A stretch of DNA of 64,000 nucleotides from Dyadobacter sp. 3J3 (lineage in GTDB: Bacteria; Bacteroidota; Bacteroidia; Cytophagales; Spirosomataceae): the NCBI RefSeq assembly GCF_009801115.1, contig NZ_VTOL01000005.1, positions 232,300 to 296,299 of the forward strand, read 5' to 3'. The translations under genes were made by a program, and so were the position numbers. The first letter of the stretch is position 1. Each line of letters begins with the position of its first letter. Shown in pieces: positions 7,919-15,976 of the stretch. Under the pieces are notes generated by a model. It was not told the origin of the DNA. It saw nothing but the letters and a program-made list of their open reading frames with translations, and did not search any database.

Positions 7919-9955
7919 ATGTTTTTCAATTATTCCGTTTCGGTTCCAGTTAACGGAGCCAAGTTTTTAACTTGCATTTGCATTCTTTTTGCCCTTACGA
8001 TTTGTAACTGCGCATCCGCGCAGGAAGATTTTAAACCAACCCACGGACTTATTGACCGCGCATCTCTGGAAATGAATGCGTATCCGGAGGATAGCAGCGC
8101 GGAAGCTTTGGTACTTTATGATTTCGGAGAACTTAAATTCAGTTACCAAAATCATATCGGGCTTGTGCTTATTTTTGAATATCGAGCCAGAATCAAGATT
8201 TTGAAAGAATCCGGACTTGACCGTGCGTCGGTTTCCATTCGCTATGGTGAAGGAGGAAATCCCGAGAAGGATGAAAGTATCAGCGACATCTCCGGCTTTA
8301 CTTACAACCTTGTTGGAAATAAAATTGAAACGGTTTCCATGCCGAATAAGGCTATTGTAAGAGAAAAACTTTCTGACAAATACTGGGTATGCAAATTCAA
8401 CCTCCAAAATGTGAGAAAGGGATCTGTAATTGAATACACCTACACCAAAACTACGCCTTTTGCTTTCCGTTCGGAGCCGGATGACTGGACTTTTCAACAG
8501 GATATTCCCTGCAAATGGAGTGAGTACAAAATTACAATCCCAAATGTTTTTTATTATAAAATTATTTTTGGAGGTTATTTGCCGCTTCATATTGATAAGA
8601 AGGAAGATATTACAATCAATATCGGGCATCGGCAAATTGATGGCTCTGGGTTGGTGTATCGATTTGTTGTCAAAGATGCACCGGCGTTTGCAAACGAGTC
8701 TTACATTACAACATCGAAGGATTATGTTTCCAGGATCGCATTCGAACTTGCCAGTGTTCATATTTATGGAGAAGGAACGAAAAGTTACTCTCAAACCTGG
8801 CCTGATGTGGATAGAACTTTGCTTAACATCGGCAGTTTTGGGGGACAGTTGAAAAATTTTTCATTTATAAAGGAAATTACGGAAGATTTAGCAAAAAAGA
8901 CATCAGATCCGGAAGGGAGAATGACGCTGGCGTATGACTACATTCGGCAAAATATTAAGTGGAATGGAGAGACCGGTCTTGTATCCGAAGGAGGCGTAAA
9001 AAAGGCCTTTGAAAATAAAAAAGGAAACGACAGTGATATTAATATGATGCTTACCAATTTGCTAAGACAATTGGGGCTTGAAAGTAATCCTGTCGTGCTG
9101 AGTACACGTTCACATGGAAGGATCAATGAAGAGATTCCTCTAATTGATGGTTTCAATTATGTGGTGAGTCATGTTAAAATTGGCGAAAAAGAATATCTGC
9201 TGGATGCAACGCAAAGAAATACAGCTTTGGGAATGTTACCTGAAAATGCACTTAATACAAAAGGAAGATTGGTTTTGGATGATGGGAAAGGACGTTTTGT
9301 TGATTTAAAATCAAAAGTTACTCTGGGGAAATTTCAAAGAATTGATGCTGACGTTTCACCCGAAAATGGGTTATTAAAAGGAAAGTATGTCATGGCCTTG
9401 AGTGGCTACGAAGCTTTGAGATGGAGAGATAAATATCTCTTGGAAGCGGAAGGAAACTTTTCTGAACAGGTGAAAAAGACGAATCCGGAGTGGGACATTG
9501 AAAATTTCAAAGTGTTAAACAGAAATGAAAAGTTAGGAGAACCCGTAGAAATTGCATACGATTTTGAAGTCGAAAATGATGGATCATCATCTGACATTTT
9601 TTATTTCAATCCAATGCTGGCCGGGAGGATTCATGAAAATCCATTTAAAGCTTTGAACAGGATATATCCGGTTGATCTGACGACGATGAGTTCAACTACA
9701 TTTATTGGAAACTTTAAATTTCCCGAAGGTTATTATTTAGAACACATTCCCAAAACAGTCATTATTGCATTGCCGGAAAAAGGCGGGAGATTCACTTTTC
9801 AAGTAAAGCAAGAAGGAAATATGATTTCTGTAAACAGTATTCTCATGATTAACAAGTCCTATTTTTCTGCCTCGGAATACGAGGTTCTGCGGGAATTTTA
9901 CGACCGGATCGTCGAAAAACATGCGCAGTCACTTGTTTTTAAGAAAAAGAAATAG
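7919..9955 (+). CDS. Exported DUF3857/transglutaminase-like protein without catalytic cysteine
   Basis: 678 residues. A signal peptide (hydrophobic run near residues 17-30, ending 'CASAQ') is followed by a DUF3857-type beta domain (about 60-260), a transglutaminase-like domain (about 290-440) and a C-terminal beta domain. In active relatives the papain-like cysteine lies in a 'GDCK' motif; here the same place reads 'KKGNDSDINMML' (about residue 367), so the cysteine is absent. The histidine region ('FNYVVSHVKI') and the aspartate ('LLDATQ') remain. This points to a folded but probably non-catalytic member, known in several Bacteroidota subfamilies. The next gene, 11 bases on, is a relative with the cysteine intact, and the two are clearly co-transcribed. 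Function unknown; periplasmic. Confidence 0.85.
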   Translation: MFFNYSVSVPVNGAKFLTCICILFALTICNCASAQEDFKPTHGLIDRASLEMNAYPEDSSAEALVLYDFGELKFSYQNHIGLVLIFEYRARIKILKESGLDRASVSIRYGEGGNPEKDESISDISGFTYNLVGNKIETVSMPNKAIVREKLSDKYWVCKFNLQNVRKGSVIEYTYTKTTPFAFRSEPDDWTFQQDIPCKWSEYKITIPNVFYYKIIFGGYLPLHIDKKEDITINIGHRQIDGSGLVYRFVVKDAPAFANESYITTSKDYVSRIAFELASVHIYGEGTKSYSQTWPDVDRTLLNIGSFGGQLKNFSFIKEITEDLAKKTSDPEGRMTLAYDYIRQNIKWNGETGLVSEGGVKKAFENKKGNDSDINMMLTNLLRQLGLESNPVVLSTRSHGRINEEIPLIDGFNYVVSHVKIGEKEYLLDATQRNTALGMLPENALNTKGRLVLDDGKGRFVDLKSKVTLGKFQRIDADVSPENGLLKGKYVMALSGYEALRWRDKYLLEAEGNFSEQVKKTNPEWDIENFKVLNRNEKLGEPVEIAYDFEVENDGSSSDIFYFNPMLAGRIHENPFKALNRIYPVDLTTMSSTTFIGNFKFPEGYYLEHIPKTVIIALPEKGGRFTFQVKQEGNMISVNSILMINKSYFSASEYEVLREFYDRIVEKHAQSLVFKKKK

Positions 9956-9966
9956 ACTTTATTGCG

Positions 9967-11910
9967 ATGAAAAAGATAAATATTTCTTTTACGAAGACAC
10001 TTCTTACTTTTTGTTTTTTTACAATAAACGGTTTATCCTATGCCCAGGATTTTAGCGTAAGTAAAATACCTTCAGAACTGCTTAAAGATGCAAATGCTGT
10101 CGTTCGGCTGGACGAAGAAACCTTTGAAATTTTATCCAAGGCAGAAGCTAAGCAACGCAACCGTTTAGTGGTGACAATCCTGAATGAAAAAGGAGAAGAT
10201 ACGTATAATGAGATGGTGGTCCGTCATGATAAATTTACGAAGATCACGGACCTTGCCGGAAACATTTATGATGCAGACGGGAAGCTGGTCAGAAAAATAA
10301 AAAACGCTGATATAAAAGAGTTTGGCTACGGCATAATTGGAAGTGATATAACGGATGCCAGGTTTAAGGTGATAGATTTTGGTCGAAAAAGTTACCCTTA
10401 TCCTTATTCAATCGAACTTAGCTACGACACCAGAGATCGGAATATGATGTTTTATCCAAGTTGGGTTCCGACGAATAATGGCAAAGTTTCGATCGAATAC
10501 TCTTCCTTCAAAATAAAAACACCTGTTGGTTTTACATTCAGATATAAAGAATACAATGGAGCTTCTCCGGTAAAAAAAACGATTGATACAGACGGTTTGC
10601 CACTGTACGAATGGACGATGAGAAACCACGCGGTTCTTGATAAAATGCCTTATCCTTTACCAGAAAATGAATTTTTGCCAAGAGTATTGACAGCACCGAT
10701 TGCGTTTGAAATTCAGGAGTATTCGGGAATTTTTAATAACTGGGAAGATTTTAGCAAATTTTATTATACGCTGAATAAAAACCGTGATCAACTTCCAGCC
10801 GAGACGGTTGCAGAAATAAAATCGGTTGTGAAAGATGCCAAAACAGATCGCGAAAAAGTATTGCTCCTTTATAAATGGCTGCAGGCAAGGAGCCGGTATG
10901 TGAGCATTCAACTTGGTATTGGAGGTTGGCAAACAATTGACGCAACGACTGTTGCCGCGAAAGGTTATGGAGATTGTAAGGCACTTAGTAATTTTATGGC
11001 AGCGAGCTTAAAACAAGTTGGAATTACTTCGTACGTCGCTCTGATCAAAGCTGGCAATGAAGCTAAAAACAATCTGGACTTTCCAAGTAGCCAGTTTAAC
11101 CATGTGATTACCTGCGCAATCTTACCAAAAGACACGATTTGGCTTGAATGTACGAGTCAGAATACGTCTGCTGGCTTTATGGGATCGTTCACGGGTAATC
11201 GAAAAGCTTTGCTGGTGATGCCTGAGGGAGGAAAACTTGTAATGACACATTTCTACGAACCTGGTGAAAATGCAGTGAGTCGCATCACAAATGCCAGGTT
11301 GGATGAAAATGGTAACGGAGAATTAAGTGTCAGGACTGACTTTAAAGGAATGCAACTGGAGGGCCGGGAAAGACTTTTGTATGGCTACACGAAGGAAGAA
11401 CAAAAGAAATGGCTGCTAAGTAATTTGGAACTACCCAATATGGAGTTGGAAAACATTGAATATAGCAAGACTGATAACGGAATTCCAGTAGTGACAGAAA
11501 AGTTAAGAATTGTGGTTCGGAATTGCGCTACAAGGACAGGTGTCAGATTGTTTGTTAAACCTAATTTATTGACCAGACAGTTTGGCTTGCCAAATTCTTC
11601 AAAAGAACAAACGGCGGATTTTTATCTGCCTTTGTCTGATTATAATTTTACCGATTCGGATAGTGTGTTCTTTGAAATTCCGGCGGGGTTGAAGTTGGAA
11701 ACTTCACTGCCGGTCTTAAAGATCGAATCCATTTTTGGCACGTATGATGCCAGTGCTACGTACGATAATTACAAACTTTCATATTCCAGAAAAGTTACCA
11801 TGAAAGGAGGCCGTTTCGCCGCGGCGGATTATCCGAAGTGGATTGAATTTATCAAAAAAGTCAGAAAAGCGGACCGCGCCCAGGTTGTTTTTATTGAGAC
11901 CAAAAGCTGA
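9967..11910 (+). CDS. Exported DUF3857/transglutaminase-like protein with intact GDCK motif
   Basis: 647 residues. The signal peptide ends near 'GLSYAQ'. The DUF3857 region spans about 55-240 and the transglutaminase-like domain about 270-410. The catalytic cysteine is in 'KGYGDCKALSNFMA' (about residue 336), the histidine in 'SSQFNHVITC' (about 378); the third position reads 'IWLECTSQ', Glu instead of the usual Asp. The protein is similar in plan to the preceding one and starts 11 bases after it, so the pair probably arose by duplication and works together in the periplasm. The reaction (protein cross-linking, peptide hydrolysis or another acyl transfer) cannot be told. No clear terminator follows. 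Confidence 0.87.
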   Translation: MKKINISFTKTLLTFCFFTINGLSYAQDFSVSKIPSELLKDANAVVRLDEETFEILSKAEAKQRNRLVVTILNEKGEDTYNEMVVRHDKFTKITDLAGNIYDADGKLVRKIKNADIKEFGYGIIGSDITDARFKVIDFGRKSYPYPYSIELSYDTRDRNMMFYPSWVPTNNGKVSIEYSSFKIKTPVGFTFRYKEYNGASPVKKTIDTDGLPLYEWTMRNHAVLDKMPYPLPENEFLPRVLTAPIAFEIQEYSGIFNNWEDFSKFYYTLNKNRDQLPAETVAEIKSVVKDAKTDREKVLLLYKWLQARSRYVSIQLGIGGWQTIDATTVAAKGYGDCKALSNFMAASLKQVGITSYVALIKAGNEAKNNLDFPSSQFNHVITCAILPKDTIWLECTSQNTSAGFMGSFTGNRKALLVMPEGGKLVMTHFYEPGENAVSRITNARLDENGNGELSVRTDFKGMQLEGRERLLYGYTKEEQKKWLLSNLELPNMELENIEYSKTDNGIPVVTEKLRIVVRNCATRTGVRLFVKPNLLTRQFGLPNSSKEQTADFYLPLSDYNFTDSDSVFFEIPAGLKLETSLPVLKIESIFGTYDASATYDNYKLSYSRKVTMKGGRFAAADYPKWIEFIKKVRKADRAQVVFIETKS

Positions 11911-12035
11911 GCACCGGCGTTCATTTTTACCAATATTGATATTTTTCTCTTTTTGCAGTTGTTTCATGGCTTTTTAGGTATGAGGCAGCTGCATTTATGT
12001 TAAAATCTGTGTATTATTGATTAATACTAGAAATG

Positions 12036-12063
12036 TTTCCGCCAATTCAGCGAATTATCTTTG
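12036..12063 (+). promoter_or_regulatory. Candidate Bacteroidota promoter of the hydroxyproline operon
   Basis: TATCTTTG at 12056-12063 fits the TAnnTTTG -7 element of Bacteroidota housekeeping promoters, with a weak -33 element (TTTC, 12036-12039) 16 bases upstream. It leaves about 35 bases of 5' leader before the ATG at 12103. Confidence 0.45.
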
Positions 12064-12102
12064 TTAAAAATCAGAATTCTTAATTTTATCAAAACATATA
12101 TT

Positions 12103-13041
12103 ATGAACAAGGCATCATGGCAGGGCGTATTTCCTGCACTCTTAACTCCGTTTAACGCTGACGATACAATTGATTTTGACATGTTTGAAAAAAATCTTTT
12201 GGCTCAGGTTGAAGCCGGAATTACCGGTGTTATTGTTGCAGGATCGTTAGGAGAAGCTAGCACTTTAACAACCGAAGAGAAATTCGAATTGGTAAAGTTT
12301 GCTAAAAAAGCACTTCCTGCCGACATGCCGGTTGTATTGTGTATCGCGGAACAATCCACTTTTGTAGCGGTAAATATCGCGAAACAAGCCGAAGCAATTG
12401 GTGCGGACGGACTGATGGTTTTACCTCCAATGCGTTACAAAGCGGATGATCATGAAACGGTTGTATATTTTTCAACGATCGCACAAAATACTGCGTTGCC
12501 TTTGATGATATATAACAATCCGGTGGATTATAAAATTGAAGTAACGCTGGATATGTTTGAGCAGTTATCTGCTTACCCAAATATTCAGGCGATTAAAGAA
12601 TCAACGCGTGATGTAAGTAATGTAACACGTATTTTTAACCGTTTTGGAGATCGGTTCAAGGTTTTCTGTGGTGTGGATACGTTGATCATGGAAGAGGTTA
12701 TGCTGGGCGCTGATGGTGTTGTTGGCGGACTTATTGATGCATTTCCAAAAGAAACGGTTGCGATTTTCAACCTTGTGAAAGCAGGTCAATACAAAGAAGC
12801 GCTTGCGGTTTACAGATGGTATCTTCCCCTTTTGGAACTTGATATTCATGCTAAACTTGTACAAAATATCAAGCTTGCTGCAACACTTGCCGGCATAGGT
12901 TCGGAGTTCGTAAGAGCGCCAAGATTAGTTTTGGATGGTGCGGAAAGGGAGAAAGTTTTGGCGATTATCAACAAAGCAATTGAAACACAGCCTGAGTTGC
13001 CGGAGTATCTTAATTTGGTAGTAGATTCTTCTCTGGTTTAG
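12103..13041 (+). CDS. DapA-family lyase/deaminase, probable 1-pyrroline-4-hydroxy-2-carboxylate deaminase
   Basis: 312 residues from the ATG at 12103; a longer frame from a TTG at 12061 adds an unlikely basic leader that overlaps the promoter. The (beta/alpha)8 barrel of the dihydrodipicolinate synthase family is clear: 'GVFPALLTPF', 'GSLGEASTL', Tyr137 in 'MIYNNP' and the Schiff-base Lys165 in 'AIKESTRDV'. The family includes the enzyme that converts 1-pyrroline-4-hydroxy-2-carboxylate to 2-oxoglutarate semialdehyde and ammonia. That role is assigned from context: the next three genes encode the other three steps of trans-4-hydroxyproline breakdown. A true lysine-pathway DapA is less likely here. 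First gene of the operon. Confidence 0.88.
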   Translation: MNKASWQGVFPALLTPFNADDTIDFDMFEKNLLAQVEAGITGVIVAGSLGEASTLTTEEKFELVKFAKKALPADMPVVLCIAEQSTFVAVNIAKQAEAIGADGLMVLPPMRYKADDHETVVYFSTIAQNTALPLMIYNNPVDYKIEVTLDMFEQLSAYPNIQAIKESTRDVSNVTRIFNRFGDRFKVFCGVDTLIMEEVMLGADGVVGGLIDAFPKETVAIFNLVKAGQYKEALAVYRWYLPLLELDIHAKLVQNIKLAATLAGIGSEFVRAPRLVLDGAEREKVLAIINKAIETQPELPEYLNLVVDSSLV

Positions 13042-13074
13042 TATTTCATTGTTCCAGGATTTTCGGTAAGCTTT

Positions 13075-13116
13075 CGTTTTATGTTTTTGATTTGATAAAA
13101 TCGGGAGCATAAAACG
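13075..13116 (+). repeat. Inverted repeat in the 188-bp spacer between the deaminase and dehydrogenase genes
   Basis: CGTTTTATG (13075-13083) and CATAAAACG (13108-13116) pair perfectly, with a partial inner stem GATTT/AAATC. No T-run follows, so it is not a typical terminator; it may affect mRNA processing or expression balance in the operon. The rest of the spacer shows nothing else. Confidence 0.5.
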
Positions 13117-13229
13117 TAGCCAGATTTAATGATATCCAGTACTAAGCTATAAGAAGAGCTTCAAACGAAGCTTGCAAAAAGGAATAAAATTCTAAATGCG
13201 GATAGCAGGCAGTCAAAAGTTACAAAACA

Positions 13230-14708
13230 ATGGATATCTCAAAAGAAGAATTAGACAAAATAGTTCAGAAAGCGCAGGACGCTTTTTTGATAAGCAAGAA
13301 ATTTTCAATCCAAAAACGCGTCTCTTTTATGCGCGCCGTGGCGGATGAAATTGAAGCATTGGGTCCTGAATTAATCCAGACGGCTCAACAGGAATCCAAT
13401 TTGCCTGAGGCTCGTTTGACAGGAGAAAAAGGCAGAACAATATTCCAGTGGCGTAGTTACGCAGATGCTGTTGAACGCGGCGATTCTCTTGACGCCAGCA
13501 TTGATACTGCCAACGCAGAACGTACACCTCCAAAACCTGATTTGAGAAAAACATCTGTTCCTTTGGGGCCTGTTGTGGTTTTCGGAGCAAGTAATTTTCC
13601 GTTTGCCTTTTCAACGGCTGGTGGTGATACGGCAAGTGCTATTGGTGCAGGTTGTCCGGTTATAGTGAAAGCGCATGAAGGTCATCCGGTAACATCGGGA
13701 ATTATGGCAGATGCTATTTCGCGTGCGGCGGAAAAAAGCGGAATGCCGGAAGGTACTTTTGCTCATGTTTACAGTTCCACCTACGAAACTGGTCAGCAAT
13801 TGGTAAGTCATCCGTTGGTTAAAGCGGTTGGTTTCACAGGTTCTTACCTTGGAGGAAAGGCGTTGGTGGATCTGGCAAATCAACGCGAAGAACCAATACC
13901 AGTTTACGCTGAAATGGGTAGTGTAAATCCATTGTTTTTATTACCGGGGAAATTAAGCTCAGTTCCTCAGGAATTGGCAAAACAATATGCAGGTTCGCTG
14001 ACTTTGGGTGTTGGTCAATTTTGTACTAATCCGGGATTGGTGGTCGGCATCGCCGGTGAAGAACTGAATCAGTTTATTGAAGCACTCAAAGAAGAAATTG
14101 TAAAAATTGCGCCGGGCGTAATGCTCAATAAAAAAATTGCAACCGGATATGCTGAAAGCCGTGAAAAAGTAATCGGTCAATCGGGTGTTGAAGTGCTTGC
14201 GGTTTCAGAAACGGAGGCAAAAGAAGGACAAGGAGTGCCAACCGTAGCAACCGTTGCAGGTGTTGAACTACTTGCGAACCCAGCCTTGCTTCATGAAGTT
14301 TTCGGGCCGTTTGCATTGATCGTTCAATGTAAAGATGCGTCTGAAATGTTAGCTGTAACAGAAAAACTGGAAGGACAACTTACCGTTTCTCTTTTTGCAA
14401 CAAACGAAGATGTGGCTTCTCAGGAAGAAATTGTATCGCTTTTACAAACCAAATGCGGAAGGATTTTATTCAACAACTATCCAACCGGCGTTGAAGTTTC
14501 CAAATCAATGCATCACGGCGGACCGTTCCCATCAGCGAGTAACAGCGCGTTTACTTCGGTTGGTGCTGATTCGATCAAACGTTTTGTAAGACCATTGAGC
14601 TTTCAGAACTGGCCGGATGAATTTTTACCGGAAGAATTGCAAAACGCCAATCCGTTGAATATCTGGCGGACGGTTAATAATGAAAAGACAAAAGAGGCAA
14701 TAAGCTGA
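13230..14708 (+). CDS. 2-oxoglutarate semialdehyde (2,5-dioxopentanoate) dehydrogenase
   Basis: 492 residues, aldehyde dehydrogenase fold. The active-site cysteine is in 'GVGQFCTNPG' (about residue 264) and the general-base glutamate in 'YAEMGSVNP' (about 227); the cofactor region shows 'GPVVVFGASNFPFAFS' and 'VGFTGSYLGG'. The 'QFCTNPG' signature and the divergent C-terminus ('INEFTSVG'-like 'NSAFTSVGADSIKRFVRP') match the type III ketoglutarate semialdehyde dehydrogenases found with hydroxyproline or sugar-acid genes. It would oxidise 2-oxoglutarate semialdehyde to 2-oxoglutarate with NAD(P)+, the last step of the pathway. Second gene of the operon, 188 bases after the deaminase gene. Confidence 0.92.
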   Translation: MDISKEELDKIVQKAQDAFLISKKFSIQKRVSFMRAVADEIEALGPELIQTAQQESNLPEARLTGEKGRTIFQWRSYADAVERGDSLDASIDTANAERTPPKPDLRKTSVPLGPVVVFGASNFPFAFSTAGGDTASAIGAGCPVIVKAHEGHPVTSGIMADAISRAAEKSGMPEGTFAHVYSSTYETGQQLVSHPLVKAVGFTGSYLGGKALVDLANQREEPIPVYAEMGSVNPLFLLPGKLSSVPQELAKQYAGSLTLGVGQFCTNPGLVVGIAGEELNQFIEALKEEIVKIAPGVMLNKKIATGYAESREKVIGQSGVEVLAVSETEAKEGQGVPTVATVAGVELLANPALLHEVFGPFALIVQCKDASEMLAVTEKLEGQLTVSLFATNEDVASQEEIVSLLQTKCGRILFNNYPTGVEVSKSMHHGGPFPSASNSAFTSVGADSIKRFVRPLSFQNWPDEFLPEELQNANPLNIWRTVNNEKTKEAIS

Positions 14709-14757
14709 TTACAAAACGTATCAGTTAAGAACAACAAAGTAATTAAGATTAACCGCC

Positions 14758-14793
14758 AAGCTAAAAGCCAATTGCTATAAGCTAACAGCTAAA
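14758..14793 (+). repeat. AGCTAAAAGC-type interspersed repeat, copy a
   Basis: A 36-bp stretch built from short AGCTAAmAGC-like words just before the epimerase start. A related copy in the opposite orientation lies just after that gene (15799-15830), and a third at 15941-15969. Confidence 0.5.
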
Positions 14794-14796
14794 AAA

Positions 14797-15795
14797 ATGC
14801 GTAAGACTTTTTTCTGTATAGATGCCCACACCTGCGGTAACCCGGTAAGAGTGGTTGCCGGTGGCGGACCATTGCTGCAAGGCAATAGTATGATGGAGCG
14901 CAGGCTTCATTTTTTGAGAGAATTTGACTGGATCAGAAAAGGATTAATGTTTGAGCCTCGCGGTCATGACATGATGAGTGGCAGTATTTTATATCCACCT
15001 GTTGATCCTGAAAATGATATTGGTGTTTTATATATTGAAACCAGCGGTTGTTTGCCAATGTGCGGGCACGGAACGATTGGTACGGTTACGATTGCGATCG
15101 AAGAAGGATTAGTAACACCGAAAATTCCTGGAAAATTGAGACTTGAAACGCCAGCCGGTTTGGTGCTTGTTGAATATGTGCAGGAAGGGAAAAAAGTCAA
15201 ATCGGTAAAACTAATTAACATAAAATCGTTTTTAGCTGCTGAAAAGTTAACCGTTGAATGTCCTGATTTGGGAATACTAACCGTTGATGTTTCCTATGGT
15301 GGAAATTTCTACGCCATTGTGGATCCGCAGGAAAACTTCAAAGGTTTGGAACATTATACAGCTGATCAGCTGATTAGCTGGAGCCGTGTTTGTCGGAAAA
15401 GGATGAATGAACAATATACTTTTGTGCATCCGGAAAACGAACACATCAATGGATTGAGCCATTTCTTATGGGCTGGTGCCGTTTTAGATCCAACGTCAAC
15501 GGCCAGAAATGCAGTTTTCTACGGCGATAAAGCCATTGACAGATCACCTTGCGGAACCGGAACTTCGGCTCGCATGGCACAATGGCACGCAAAAGGAAAA
15601 TTGAAAAAAGGCGATAAATTCATTCATGAAAGTATTATCGGTTCCAAATTTATCGGAACTGTTGAAGATGAAGTAACGATCGGTGATAAACCGGCGATCA
15701 TTCCAGGGATTGAAGGCTGGGCGATGGTGACTGGTTACAACACGATTATCATTGATGATGATGATCCTTATGCTTATGGTTTTCAAGTAATTTAA
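14797..15795 (+). CDS. 4-hydroxyproline 2-epimerase (proline racemase family)
   Basis: 332 residues. The proline-racemase fold has two active-site cysteines: Cys89 in 'PMCGHGTIG' and Cys252 in 'DRSPCGTGTSARMA'. Both are present, so this is a cofactor-free two-base epimerase, not the Thr-containing dehydratase branch. The opening 'IDAHTCGNPVRVV' and the position of Cys89 in 'MCGHGT' fit 4-hydroxyproline epimerases that convert trans-4-hydroxy-L-proline to cis-4-hydroxy-D-proline. The genes for the other three steps flank it. Start ATG at 14797. The spacers on both sides carry related short repeats. Confidence 0.93.
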   Translation: MRKTFFCIDAHTCGNPVRVVAGGGPLLQGNSMMERRLHFLREFDWIRKGLMFEPRGHDMMSGSILYPPVDPENDIGVLYIETSGCLPMCGHGTIGTVTIAIEEGLVTPKIPGKLRLETPAGLVLVEYVQEGKKVKSVKLINIKSFLAAEKLTVECPDLGILTVDVSYGGNFYAIVDPQENFKGLEHYTADQLISWSRVCRKRMNEQYTFVHPENEHINGLSHFLWAGAVLDPTSTARNAVFYGDKAIDRSPCGTGTSARMAQWHAKGKLKKGDKFIHESIIGSKFIGTVEDEVTIGDKPAIIPGIEGWAMVTGYNTIIIDDDDPYAYGFQVI

Positions 15796-15798
15796 AGA

Positions 15799-15830
15799 AG
15801 CTTTTGGCTATTAGCGGTTGGCTTTTGGCT
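15799..15830 (-). repeat. AGCTAAAAGC-type interspersed repeat, copy b (inverted)
   Basis: Reverse complement of the same repeat class as the element before the epimerase gene, so the gene is bracketed by inverted copies. Confidence 0.5.
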
Positions 15831-15850
15831 TTCGTTATTGTCTGATTTTT

Positions 15851-15903
15851 CAACCGAATTAATTATAAAATTTGTTGAAATAATTTTATAATTAATTCGG
15901 TTG
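15851..15903 (+). repeat. Perfect 22-bp inverted repeat between epimerase and oxidase genes
   Basis: Arms at 15851-15872 and 15882-15903 are exact reverse complements and enclose a 9-base loop (TGTTGAAAT). The element starts CAACCGAATT and ends AATTCGGTTG. The RNA would form a very stable, A+U-rich hairpin in the 181-bp spacer. No T-tract follows on the plus strand, so it does not look like a terminator; mRNA stabilisation, processing or a mobile-element remnant are possible. Confidence 0.8.
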
Positions 15904-15940
15904 GGATAACATAAAATTGTAAATTAAACCCGGTGGCCAC

Positions 15941-15969
15941 AAGGCTAACAGCTTAACGCTAACGGCTAA
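15941..15969 (+). repeat. AGCTAAAAGC-type interspersed repeat, copy c
   Basis: A stretch of GGCTAACAGC/CGCTAACGGC words directly before the oxidase start, related to the two copies around the epimerase gene. Confidence 0.45.
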
Positions 15970-15976
15970 TAATATC

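Noticed and set aside
7967..8794. 275-codon open frame on the minus strand inside the first DUF3857 gene
   Set aside because: It is fully inside a well supported plus-strand gene and shows no domain or signal; it is a shadow frame.
12061..12102. Upstream TTG start for the DapA-family protein
   Set aside because: The TTG overlaps the candidate -7 promoter element, the added residues are not family-like, and a normal ATG follows at 12103 just before the conserved core.
12103..13041. Lysine-biosynthesis dihydrodipicolinate synthase
   Set aside because: The surrounding three genes complete the hydroxyproline pathway, for which a DapA-family deaminase is required, and no lysine genes are near.
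15851..15903. The 22-bp inverted repeat as a transcription terminator
   Set aside because: There is no T-run after the stem on the plus strand, and the next gene is clearly part of the same pathway operon.
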